Assembly: GCA_030040455.1 (NCBI GenBank)
Contig: JASHTR010000199.1
Coordinates: 1 to 7,939 of the forward strand
DNA: 7,939 nt
Source: Terriglobia bacterium
GTDB taxonomy: Bacteria; Acidobacteriota; Terriglobia; UBA7540
Direction: 5' to 3'
Notes under the pieces: model-generated
Told to the model about the DNA's origin: nothing
Seen by the model: the letters and a program-made list of their open reading frames with translations, nothing else
Databases searched by the model: none
Position numbers and translations under genes: made by a program
Shown here: positions 1 through 5,836 of the stretch, piece after piece
Position numbering within the stretch: position 1 is the first letter of the stretch
Layout of the letters: every line of letters starts with the position of its first letter

Positions 1-628
1 CGTAGGTTAGCAGGGCACCATAGAGGATCATGCCCATGATGATTGCCACCACGTAAACCTGGTCTCTCTCTTCGGTTTCGCCTTTGCGGGTGAGGCGGAC
101 GAGCCGCACGTTTGCCGACCGCAGCAAGCTGAGCGCGTCCTGAGTCGCGGCGTCATGACCTTTGAGGCGATGGGTGATGACGGCTTCAACGACGGCGTGG
201 TTAAGCAAAGCGAGCGATGTGAGAGCGCCAGGATCGCGGACGAGAAATTCAGGACGCTCGCCCGAGAGAACTCCGCTCGGGATCCTGAGATACCCATCGA
301 TCCTATGATGCCGCGTCATGGAGGAGAATTCTTGCCGAGCCTGGGCGGGGTGAGGAGGAGTTTCGAGAACCTCGATCACCCGGAACGCCGGCAGGCCGCC
401 GGGAAGTTTATCCTGGGCCAGCGATTTTTCAACTGCGGGGCCCATCCCTCCGGCTTCGTCCAGGATGGCGATCTTCTCGCTGCGCATGGGATGGTCTTGA
501 GCGAACATGGCTTGGAAGATGATGAATCCGACGATCAAGGCGGGAATGGCAACCGTGGCGATCACAAAGCCTTTGGTTAAAACTCGCGTCTTGTATTCCC
601 GCTTAATCACCAGCCAGATTTTGCCCAT
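1..628 (-). CDS. ABC-2 / NatB-type ABC exporter permease, 3' end beyond the window
   Basis: This is the membrane subunit of an ABC exporter, working with the ATPase encoded just upstream on the same strand. I translated the minus strand from the ATG at 628-626; the frame stays open for 209 codons to the left edge, so the C-terminal part is missing. Visible are a short cytoplasmic N-terminus (MGKIWLVIKREYKTRV), a first membrane helix at about residues 19-42, and a soluble extracytoplasmic domain of about 145 residues. A second membrane helix then begins at about residue 190 (VYVVAIIMGMILYGALL). The IKREYxTRVxTKxF start followed by one helix and a large soluble loop is typical of the NatB/YhaP family. 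The start lies inside the ATPase gene (26-bp overlap), which implies one transcript and probably translational coupling; an AAAAGG about 13 nt upstream is only a weak ribosome site. The substrate cannot be read from the sequence (NatAB exports Na+; relatives export other compounds). Confidence 0.88.
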   Translation of the reverse strand, partial: MGKIWLVIKREYKTRVLTKGFVIATVAIPALIVGFIIFQAMFAQDHPMRSEKIAILDEAGGMGPAVEKSLAQDKLPGGLPAFRVIEVLETPPHPAQARQEFSSMTRHHRIDGYLRIPSGVLSGERPEFLVRDPGALTSLALLNHAVVEAVITHRLKGHDAATQDALSLLRSANVRLVRLTRKGETEERDQVYVVAIIMGMILYGALLTY

Positions 629-1517
629 GTTTATTTGAAACCTTTTCAATAAAGATCTCGTTGAGAGAGGGTTCCACGAGCTCAAAGCGGTAGATTCTGA
701 CCCCGCGCTCCACCGCGCTTTTCAGGATTTCCTGGGGGTCGGCGTCCGGGCGAAGCCGGACCTCCACCATGCCACCGAAGTGGTTAGTCTTTTCAACCCA
801 CGCCGGCTGCTGGAGGAAACCGTCGTCACCCGAATACTCGATGCGAAGCGTATTCTTGCCATATTGCCGCTTAATGGACTGCAACTCGCCATCCAGAAGC
901 TTCTGACCGCCGTCAATCAGGCAGATGGCGTCGCACATCATTTCCACCTGCTCCATGCGATGGGAGGAAAGGATGATGGTTGACCCGCGGGCGCGTAGAC
1001 CCAGCATGATGTCCTTAATGACCGCCGCATTCACCGGGTCCAAGCCGGCAAAAGGCTCATCCAGAATCAAGAGTCGCGGCTCATGGAGAACCGAGGCAAT
1101 GAACTGCACCTTCTGCTGCATTCCCTTGGAAAGATCCACAACTTTCTTGCCTTCCCACCCAGCGATCTCCAGGCGTTCCAGCCACGATCGCGCTCGCTTC
1201 CGCGCTTCGCTTTCGGAAATCCCTTTAAGACCGGCAAGAAAGACGAGCACGTCGAGCACCTTCATCCGCGGATAAAGTCCACGCTCTTCGGGGAGATAGC
1301 CAATCCAGTCCTGGACGCGATCCGTCAGCGGCTCGCCGAAGATGCGCAGGGAACCTTCGTCCGGGTCGATCATGCGCATGATCATCCGCAACGTGGTTGT
1401 TTTGCCCGCGCCGTTTGGACCCAGAAGCCCGAACAACGCTCCCGGCTTGATCCGCAGGGTGAGTTTGCTGACCGCCATCACCGAGTCAAACCGCTTGCTG
1501 ACCCCTTCGGCGACCAT
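603..1517 (-). CDS. ABC transporter ATP-binding protein, NatA-like
   Basis: This is the cytoplasmic ATPase driving the NatB-type permease that follows it. Taken from the ATG at 1517-1515 it has 304 residues. Walker A is GPNGAGKT (33-40), the Q-loop region reads GYLPEERGLYPRM (73-85) with Glu where other ABC families have Gln, the signature is LSKGMQQKV (129-137), Walker B is LLILDEP (149-155), the D-loop is GLDP (158-161) and the switch His is H186. After about residue 220 comes the C-terminal extension common in NatA-type ATPases (DUF4162-like), ending in EPSLNEIFIEKV. The frame is open to an ATG at 1637, which would add 40 residues. I prefer 1517 because homology begins there (MVAEGVSKRF) and the added stretch is low in family character and contains a CGCGC-AAA-GCGCG hairpin. 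Neither start has a good ribosome site, so the start is uncertain while the identity is firm. Confidence 0.93.
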   Translation of the reverse strand: MVAEGVSKRFDSVMAVSKLTLRIKPGALFGLLGPNGAGKTTTLRMIMRMIDPDEGSLRIFGEPLTDRVQDWIGYLPEERGLYPRMKVLDVLVFLAGLKGISESEARKRARSWLERLEIAGWEGKKVVDLSKGMQQKVQFIASVLHEPRLLILDEPFAGLDPVNAAVIKDIMLGLRARGSTIILSSHRMEQVEMMCDAICLIDGGQKLLDGELQSIKRQYGKNTLRIEYSGDDGFLQQPAWVEKTNHFGGMVEVRLRPDADPQEILKSAVERGVRIYRFELVEPSLNEIFIEKVSNKHGQNLAGD

Positions 1518-1665
1518 CGCGTAAGCGAGAGCATGATCTTCCGTATTTTCGGAATAGTGGCTCACGTCATTTTGTGGCGCGCGCAAAGCGCGAGAATTAC
1601 GCCAACCCTCACACTCTTCTAGCATCAAATCCAACATGCGCGCAACTGTGCAGTGTTCGGTTAAT

Positions 1666-1685
1666 ATAAAGGCAGCGATCTTTAT
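1666..1685. promoter_or_regulatory. Dyad ATAAAG-N8-CTTTAT just upstream of the trxB ribosome site
   Basis: ATAAAG (1666-1671) and CTTTAT (1680-1685) are perfect inverted copies separated by 8 bp, ending one base before the trxB Shine-Dalgarno. It overlaps AT-rich sequence (TAATAT at 1662-1667) that could act as a -10 box on either strand, although no good -35 was found for either gene. It could be an operator or a small leader hairpin; its function is inferred only. Confidence 0.3.
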
Positions 1686-1686
1686 C

Positions 1687-1696
1687 GGAGGGAGGT
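1687..1696 (+). promoter_or_regulatory. Strong Shine-Dalgarno of trxB
   Basis: GGAGGGAGGT ends 6 nt before the ATG at 1703. It is among the clearest ribosome sites in the window and fixes the trxB start. Confidence 0.8.
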
Positions 1697-1702
1697 CAAA
1701 GC

Positions 1703-2629
1703 ATGCGGAACGTGGTGATCATCGGGTCGGGCTGCGCGGGGCTGACGGCAGCGATCTATGCAGCGCGCGCGAATTTGTCGCCGCTGTTGATCCGGGGTCT
1801 CGAGGCCGGAGGACAGCTTAGCCTCACCACGCTGGTTGAAAACTATCCCGGTTTTCCCAAAGGCGTCCAGGGACCCGAGCTGATTGAACTGATGCAAAAG
1901 CAGGCGGCGGAATTTGGCACTGAGTTTATGGAAGGCGACGTGACCCGCGCCGACCTCTCGCTCCGCCCTTTCACGCTTGAGATCGGAGGAGAAAAGATTG
2001 TCACACGAACGCTGGTCATTGCCTCCGGGGCTTCAGCGAAGATGCTGGGCCTGGAGTCTGAAAAGCGGCTGTTGGGTCATGGAGTTTCCACGTGTGCTAC
2101 ATGCGACGGTTATTTCTTTCGAGGCCAGGAAGTGTCCGTGGTGGGTGGCGGCGACACCGCCGCGGAGGAAGCGCTGTTCCTCACCCGCTACGCCACCCGC
2201 GTCCATCTGATCCACCGGCGAGACCAGTTGCGCGCCTCCAAGATCATGGCGGACCGGCTCCTCCGTCACGAAAAGATCAACCCTATCTGGAACTCAGAGG
2301 TTGTCGAGGTGCACGATCCCGCCAAAGGCGAGGTGACGGGCATGAAGCTCAGGGACGTCAATACCGGGAAGGAAACCTTCCACCCCTCCCACGGACTCTT
2401 TATTGGCATCGGTCATTCCCCGAATACCGCCCTCTTTAAGGGTCAGCTCGAGATGAACGAAACCGGCTACCTCAAAACCAGGGACGGTTCAAAAACCAAC
2501 GTCTCGGGGGTCTTTGCCGCTGGCGATGTCCAGGACCATATCTACCGGCAGGCGATCACTGCAGCAGGCTCCGGTTGCATGGCAGCAATAGATGCCGAAC
2601 GGTTCCTGGAGGCGGAACATGGATCATGA
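1703..2629 (+). CDS. trxB: Thioredoxin reductase (NADPH, FAD)
   Basis: This cytoplasmic flavoenzyme passes electrons from NADPH through FAD and a redox-active disulfide to thioredoxin. It has 308 residues, the usual size for the low-molecular-weight bacterial enzyme. The N-terminal FAD-binding Rossmann motif is VVIIGSGCAG (4-13); Cys11 sits where GSGPAG is more usual. The redox pair is CATC (131-134), inside the NADPH domain. NADPH contacts are GGGDTAAEEA (148-157) and HRRDQLRA (171-178), the arginine-rich motif that favours NADPH over NADH. The C-terminal FAD motif is GVFAAGDVQD (269-278), followed by RQAITAAGSGCMAA. All catalytic elements are present and the gene looks intact. It is divergent from the ABC exporter and convergent with the ferredoxin gene, so it is probably monocistronic. 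A ferredoxin-dependent reductase is less likely given HRRDxxRA. Confidence 0.95.
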   Translation: MRNVVIIGSGCAGLTAAIYAARANLSPLLIRGLEAGGQLSLTTLVENYPGFPKGVQGPELIELMQKQAAEFGTEFMEGDVTRADLSLRPFTLEIGGEKIVTRTLVIASGASAKMLGLESEKRLLGHGVSTCATCDGYFFRGQEVSVVGGGDTAAEEALFLTRYATRVHLIHRRDQLRASKIMADRLLRHEKINPIWNSEVVEVHDPAKGEVTGMKLRDVNTGKETFHPSHGLFIGIGHSPNTALFKGQLEMNETGYLKTRDGSKTNVSGVFAAGDVQDHIYRQAITAAGSGCMAAIDAERFLEAEHGS

Positions 2630-2644
2630 AAAAGAACAACTCAT

Positions 2645-2905
2645 CTATTTAGCGTAATGGTTGGCGTTGAGCTCAACGTAATTCTTCCACTTGTCGGGAA
2701 GGTCTTCGAGCGGGAAAATGGCGGTCACCGGACATACCGGGACACACGCTCCGCAGTCAATGCATTCCGCGGGATCAATATAAAGCTGCGTGAGATCCGC
2801 AAAACTCCCTTCATCTTTTCTGGGGTGAATACAATCCACGGGACACACATCCACGCAGGCGGTGTCTTTCGTGCCGATGCACGGCTCAGCAATCACGTAG
2901 GCCAT
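2645..2905 (-). CDS. Seven-iron ferredoxin ([3Fe-4S][4Fe-4S], Thermus type)
   Basis: This is a small soluble electron carrier of 86 residues with eight cysteines: C9, C17, C21, C25, C48, C51, C54 and C58. The first motif is C-x7-C-x3-CP: the second cysteine of the usual CxxCxxC is replaced (CIGTKDTAC, Thr at 12). This is the pattern of seven-iron ferredoxins. By analogy with Azotobacter ferredoxin I, C9, C17 and C58 should hold the [3Fe-4S] cluster and C21, C48, C51 and C54 the [4Fe-4S] cluster. The EPCIGxKDxxC start, the CIDCGACVPVCPV motif and the tail PEDxPxxWKxYxExN-like (residues 66-80) closely resemble the Thermus thermophilus ferredoxin as I remember it. GGGAGG sits 4 nt before the ATG. 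The stop is 15 bp from the trxB stop, with no clear terminator between the two convergent genes. The electron donor and acceptor cannot be told from the context. Confidence 0.95.
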   Translation of the reverse strand: MAYVIAEPCIGTKDTACVDVCPVDCIHPRKDEGSFADLTQLYIDPAECIDCGACVPVCPVTAIFPLEDLPDKWKNYVELNANHYAK

Positions 2906-2959
2906 TGTTCCTCCCGGGGGGCGATGTTTTAAGGTTTCTCAGCCCCAACAGCATCTCGT

Positions 2960-3163
2960 GTGGCGCGTCCAACACTGTCTTTAATCTTTACGTCTGCGGG
3001 AGCCTTGGAGTGCGGCAGCGTGCTGCCACTTTGCGCCGGCGAGCTGGCTCGCGGCGCTGTAAGGAATATCCAGCGGCCAGCAAGCTGGCCTTGCGCAAAG
3101 CGGCGGCAAGCCGCCGCACTCCAAAGGGCGCAGTCATAAGTAAAAGCACTTTCGACGCGCCAC
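2960..3163. repeat. Imperfect inverted-repeat element with four nested hairpins (REP/MITE-like)
   Basis: The outer ends are exact inverted copies: GTGGCGCGTC (2960-2969) and GACGCGCCAC (3154-3163). Inside, 3005-3036 matches the reverse complement of 3093-3124 at 28 of 32 positions without gaps. Each arm carries two hairpins with 2-nt loops: 3014-3027 and 3039-3052 on the left, 3075-3090 and 3100-3117 on the right. The last has an 8-bp perfect stem, GCGGCGGC-AA-GCCGCCGC. The centre is CGCTG...CAGCG (3055-3059/3071-3075). Differences between the arms preserve pairing: an A-T pair in the left outer hairpin is G-C in the right one, and a G-C pair in the left inner hairpin is C-G in the right one. 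This suggests two copies of a hairpin-forming unit in head-to-head orientation, like a REP/BIME or a non-autonomous MITE. No transposase is nearby and clear target-site duplications were not found. Confidence 0.8.
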
Positions 3164-3170
3164 GCTAGCA

Positions 3171-3176
3171 TATAAT
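3171..3176 (+). promoter_or_regulatory. Consensus -10 box (TATAAT) for the HEAT-protein gene
   Basis: TATAAT occurs 8 bp beyond the outer end of the palindromic element and about 90 bp before the HEAT gene start. No good -35 is present: TTCGAC at 3151-3156 is only 14 bp away, and at 16-18 bp the sequence is poor and lies in the repeat arm. It is a plausible but unproven promoter. Confidence 0.4.
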
Positions 3177-3194
3177 GGAAGCCTCAGTCCTGCG

Positions 3195-3208
3195 ACGACT
3201 TAAGTCGT
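3195..3208. promoter_or_regulatory. 14-bp perfect palindrome ACGACTTAAGTCGT
   Basis: This fully symmetric sequence lies between the -10 box and the start codon of the HEAT gene, so it would be in the 5' leader. It could be an operator half-site pair or part of a dispersed repeat; which one is not decidable here. Confidence 0.4.
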
Positions 3209-3266
3209 GCGGGGTGGCGGGCGTCAAACCCGATAGTATTTGGCTCAAACCGGGAGCGGCAATCTC

Positions 3267-4589
3267 ATGAAGCGCGCACTTTTTATTGTTCCATTGACCA
3301 TTTTTGTTTTACTGGCCGGGCTGCCGGCCCGAGGCCAGCAAAACTCAAATCCCATCGCGGAGGAGCTGAAAAGCCCCAATGCGGACGTCCGTGCCAAGGC
3401 GGCGCAGCAACTTGGCCAATCCGCGAATTCATCGGCCGTGCCGGCTCTCATTGCTGATTTGAATGACCCCAGCGCCAAGGTGAGGGAGCAGATCATTGTC
3501 GCCCTGGCCCATCTGCACACCGTGCCTGCGCTAAAAGGTCTTGTCACTGCAACCAAGGATACGGATCCGGACGTGCGGACGCTCGCAGTGCGGACATTGG
3601 TGGGGTGGTACACAGGGAACATTCCCACCTTGGGATTTAAGGGAATGTTTAAGAAAAGCTATCACAATGCGCTGAATTGGTTCCAAACCGATACCACGCG
3701 CGTCAGTCCCGCTGTCCAGGTTGATCCCACAGTCATCACGGCGCTGGTGGCGACGATGGAGGATTCACGCTCAATAGAAGCCGCGCGGGAATCCGCTTAC
3801 GGCCTGGGCGTGTTGCTCGCTCACCCGGCTGTCCCTGCCCTCGTCAAGAGCGCGCATTCGCCGGACGCAGACCTGGCGACCAATGCCCTTGGCGCCCTTT
3901 CCAAGATCAAGGACGTCTCGGCGGGACCCCAATTGGTGGACTTGCTCGATTCGCCAAGCAAATCGGTGCAGCAAGCCGCTTGCATCACCGTGGGTATCCT
4001 GCGGACTAAGGCCGCCGTTCCAAAATTGCAACAGATTTACCAGGCGAATTCGAATAAGAACACCCGGCAGGCGGCGTTGGACGGGCTGGCTTTCATTGGT
4101 GATCCAACGTCGAACCCTGTTTTCATCAAAGCGCTCGGGAGCCAGGATAAAAATGAGCGGCAATACGCTGCCGAGGGCATCGCGCGCTCCCGCGACGCAG
4201 AGGCGTTGAACGACCTGCAGAAAAGGCTCGCAATTGAGAAGGACGGCGGGGTGAAGCTCGCCATCCAGTTCGCCCTCGCCTCCATCGGGCGACCTCAGAG
4301 CCTGAACAGCCTGGTTGACGCCCTCAGCTCCCGGACTCGCGGCGATGTTGCCGAGAGTTACCTTGTGGAGCTTGCCCGCCGAAAAAATCTGCTCACCGCA
4401 CTCTATCCCTCCCTGAACAACGGTGACGCCTCTGTCCGCCGAAGACTCTGCGACGTGCTGATGTACTCCGGCGACTCCTCAAGCCTTCCCTACGTCGAGC
4501 GCCTCACCCACGACCACAACAGCGGCGTGGCTGCCGAAGCCTTGCGCGCCGCACAAGCCATCCGGGCGCGGCAAAACGCTGCTGCCTGA
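3267..4589 (+). CDS. Exported HEAT-repeat protein, function unknown
   Basis: From the ATG at 3267 it has 440 residues. The N-terminus is a clear signal peptide: MKR, then a hydrophobic core (LFIVPLTIFVLLAGL, residues 5-19), with likely cleavage near ARG-Q (about 23/24). The mature protein is a chain of HEAT/PBS-lyase-like helical repeats of about 30 residues. Recurring patterns are 'LxSPNADVRAKAAQQLG' (35-50), 'LNDPSAKVREQIIVALA' (65-81), 'DTDPDVRTLAVRTL' (98-111), 'ARESAYGLG' (173-181), 'SPDADLATNALGAL' (198-211) and later ones to about 430. An insert at about 112-155 (rich in W, Y and F) interrupts the series. No catalytic motif is visible; HEAT arrays are usually protein-binding scaffolds. 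An upstream in-frame TTG at 3240 would extend the protein by 9 residues, but the ATG has a GGGAG 10 nt before it and puts the signal peptide at the very start. It lies in the same orientation upstream of the ACIII genes, but 562 bp away with its own promoters between, so a functional link is only a guess. Confidence 0.87.
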   Translation: MKRALFIVPLTIFVLLAGLPARGQQNSNPIAEELKSPNADVRAKAAQQLGQSANSSAVPALIADLNDPSAKVREQIIVALAHLHTVPALKGLVTATKDTDPDVRTLAVRTLVGWYTGNIPTLGFKGMFKKSYHNALNWFQTDTTRVSPAVQVDPTVITALVATMEDSRSIEAARESAYGLGVLLAHPAVPALVKSAHSPDADLATNALGALSKIKDVSAGPQLVDLLDSPSKSVQQAACITVGILRTKAAVPKLQQIYQANSNKNTRQAALDGLAFIGDPTSNPVFIKALGSQDKNERQYAAEGIARSRDAEALNDLQKRLAIEKDGGVKLAIQFALASIGRPQSLNSLVDALSSRTRGDVAESYLVELARRKNLLTALYPSLNNGDASVRRRLCDVLMYSGDSSSLPYVERLTHDHNSGVAAEALRAAQAIRARQNAAA

Positions 4590-4709
4590 ACGCCCAACCC
4601 TGCTATCCTGCGCTCTTCGCGAATCCAGGCCGGTGGATCGGTCCGTGGGGTTGAGCGATTCAATGCGGTGGCGTAGCGATCGTCGAAGGCCTCGATAATT
4701 TCCGATTTT

Positions 4710-4735
4710 TTCCTCAGAAAAATTCCTCAGAAAAA
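4710..4735. repeat. 13-bp perfect tandem duplication (TTCCTCAGAAAAA x2)
   Basis: Two identical adjacent copies at 4710-4722 and 4723-4735 end one base before the -35 box at 4737. Their position and A-tracts fit a promoter UP-like element or a doubled binding site; a chance slippage duplication is also possible. Confidence 0.75.
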
Positions 4736-4736
4736 T

Positions 4737-4766
4737 TTGACAGCCTTCGGATGCAATCAGTATACT
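4737..4766 (+). promoter_or_regulatory. Near-consensus sigma-70 promoter P1 upstream of actA
   Basis: The -35 is TTGACA (4737-4742, perfect) and the -10 is TATACT (4761-4766, 5 of 6), with an 18-bp spacer; the start is predicted near 4773. TTGACAG (4737-4743) and CTGTCAA (4765-4771) are exact inverted copies that bracket the core promoter, so a dimeric repressor could cover both boxes. The leader to actA would be about 380 nt unless the transcript ends earlier. Confidence 0.65.
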
Positions 4767-4805
4767 GTCAAGTGCTTCAACGGAACCGACACCCTCGAAA
4801 CTTTC

Positions 4806-4835
4806 TTGACAACGGCAAGCGCTACGCCCTAAGAT
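4806..4835 (+). promoter_or_regulatory. Second possible sigma-70 promoter P2 upstream of actA
   Basis: The -35 is TTGACA (4806-4811, perfect) and the -10 is TAAGAT (4830-4835, 4 of 6), with an 18-bp spacer. The start is predicted near 4842, which coincides with the left strand of a possible closing stem of a structured RNA. Confidence 0.45.
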
Positions 4836-4838
4836 GCT

Positions 4839-5044
4839 CCGTTGAGCCACGAACATCTTATCTGCACGGAATACAATTGCAACCTGCAAGGAATCAGACG
4901 GAGCAGTGGTTTAGGCCGCCGTGGGTTTAGCTGTTCCTGCTTCTGCTCGACAGAGGCAATGCGACCCTGGGAGGATGGCGAAAAGCCCTGTGCGAACGGC
5001 ATAGGGGTGGTTTGGCGTCGCCATGAATCCAGCGGCCTCAACGG
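4839..5044 (+). ncRNA. Candidate structured leader or small RNA (unassigned)
   Basis: CCGTTGAG (4839-4846) is an exact complement of CTCAACGG (5037-5044) and would join the ends of a ~200-nt transcript starting at P2. Compatible inner pairings are GCCGC (4915-4919) with GCGGC (5032-5036), and GGGTTTA (4923-4929) with TGAATCC (5024-5030) using two G-U pairs. GCGAC (4961-4965) also pairs with GTCGC (5017-5021). An 8-bp hairpin with loop CTCGA lies at 4938-4958 and a small one at 4877-4889. I do not recognise a known family. The length recalls 6S RNA, but no 6S signature or terminator was identified. Some of these pairings could arise by chance in GC-rich DNA. Confidence 0.25.
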
Positions 5045-5151
5045 GCAGACGGCGGTATAAAGCCGCAACAACGCGGTTTCCATCATCCTGCTAGACTCCG
5101 CGAGCGCTGGTCACGCGCGAAGAGAACGGCAACCTCAACGAAAGCACTCTT

Positions 5152-5808
5152 ATGGCCCAGATTTTTCATCACGCTGCCAATACCATCGCCAAGGCGACGA
5201 TCATCGGCGTGATCCTTCTGATTTGCGCCATCTGCATTGTGGCCTGGGAAGTGAACAACAGTTATAACGTCTACCGGCATGAGCCGCTCGTACAGCCCGT
5301 TCCATTCAGCCACAAGCACCACGTGACCGACGATGGCATTGACTGCCGTTATTGCCACACTTCGGTCGAAACTTCGTCCTTCGCCGGCATCCCGCCCACT
5401 CATACGTGCATGAGCTGCCATTCCAAAATTTGGGTGAACAGCCCGATGCTGGCTCCCGTCCGGGAAAGCTACCAGACGGATACGTCGATTGACTGGGTGC
5501 GGCTGAACGAGCTGCCCGACTTCGTGTATTTCAACCACAGCATTCACATCGCGAAAGGCATTGGCTGCACCACGTGCCACGGGCCGATCGGCGACATGCC
5601 CATTACTTATCGCCAGAACACGCTCTACATGCGCTGGTGCATTAATTGCCACAAGCATCCTTGGAAATACATTCGTCCAAAGCAGTATGTTTTCAGTGTG
5701 ACCTATAAAGCACCGCCGGACCAGGATGCGCTCGGACGGAAGCTCGTGGCCGCTTACCACGTAAAACCGGCGCTGGTTCTGACGAGCTGCTACACGTGTC
5801 ACCGTTAA
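5152..5808 (+). CDS. actA: Alternative complex III subunit ActA, membrane-anchored pentaheme cytochrome c
   Basis: ActA is the multiheme cytochrome of alternative complex III, which oxidises quinol and passes electrons to periplasmic cytochrome c or directly to an oxidase. The 218 residues begin with a single membrane helix (about 15-33, uncleaved anchor), which puts the rest in the periplasm. Five CxxCH heme sites are present: C65-H69, C86-H90, C139-H143, C163-H167 and C213-H217, the last at the extreme C-terminus. Extra histidines before the motifs (H54, H56, H57, H129, H132) are candidates for distal ligands. The five sites, the N-terminal anchor and the adjacent actB match the family; cytochrome c7-type or nitrate-reductase-associated multiheme proteins are alternatives that the neighbour makes unlikely. 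The ribosome site is weak (GAAAG, about 8 nt upstream), and the gene follows a long leader with two promoters. actB starts 28 bp after its stop, so they are one operon. Confidence 0.95.
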   Translation: MAQIFHHAANTIAKATIIGVILLICAICIVAWEVNNSYNVYRHEPLVQPVPFSHKHHVTDDGIDCRYCHTSVETSSFAGIPPTHTCMSCHSKIWVNSPMLAPVRESYQTDTSIDWVRLNELPDFVYFNHSIHIAKGIGCTTCHGPIGDMPITYRQNTLYMRWCINCHKHPWKYIRPKQYVFSVTYKAPPDQDALGRKLVAAYHVKPALVLTSCYTCHR

Positions 5809-5836
5809 AGGATTGCCTGAAGAAGCGAGAGAATTC

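Larger units (their letters stand above)
2906..3266. other. 361-bp intergenic region between ferredoxin and HEAT-protein genes
   Basis: No convincing gene lies here on either strand; the frames open across it are created by the repeat element. It holds the ferredoxin ribosome site (GGGAGG, complement of 2910-2915), the large palindromic element at 2960-3163, a consensus -10 box at 3171-3176, a 14-bp palindrome at 3195-3208, and a GGGAG (3252-3256) serving the HEAT gene. Confidence 0.7.
4590..5151. other. 562-bp non-coding region upstream of actA
   Basis: No reading frame here has a credible start, ribosome site or family resemblance. The first ~110 bp show nothing I can name. Then come an AT-rich tandem duplication (4710-4735), two TTGACA promoters (4737-4766, 4806-4835) and a stretch (4839-5044) with several long-range complementarities that may be a structured leader or a small RNA. 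The last ~100 bp before actA show only a weak GAAAG ribosome site (5140-5144) and no clear terminator. Confidence 0.6.

Noticed and set aside
155..580. 141-residue plus-strand frame in the left part
   Set aside because: It is antisense to the NatB-type permease, whose open minus-strand frame has membrane helices and a family-typical start.
2665..2678. CGTTGAGCTCAACG perfect palindrome near the ferredoxin 3' end, considered as a trxB terminator
   Set aside because: The stem is only 5 bp if a 4-nt loop is allowed, no T-run follows it, and it lies within ferredoxin codons; it is not enough to call a terminator.
2960..3163. The repeat cluster considered as a CRISPR array
   Set aside because: The units are inverted hairpins without regular spacers, and no cas gene is present.
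3240..3266. In-frame TTG start for the HEAT protein
   Set aside because: The ATG at 3267 has a better ribosome site and places the signal peptide at the N-terminus.
4839..5044. Calling this stretch 6S RNA, SRP RNA, tmRNA, RNase P RNA or a known riboswitch
   Set aside because: I looked for signature sequences I remember (for example the SRP GGAAGGAAGCAGCC-like core, tmRNA ends, c-di-GMP and cobalamin boxes) and saw none; only generic pairing remains.
4842..5060. 72-residue plus-strand frame starting with TTG upstream of actA
   Set aside because: It has a poor start, no ribosome site and an unusual composition; the sequence is better explained as leader or structured RNA, or simply non-coding.
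4479..5086. Minus-strand frames of 136 and 85 residues reaching into the region upstream of actA
   Set aside because: They overlap the HEAT gene end and the promoter region, have no good ribosome site and no family resemblance.
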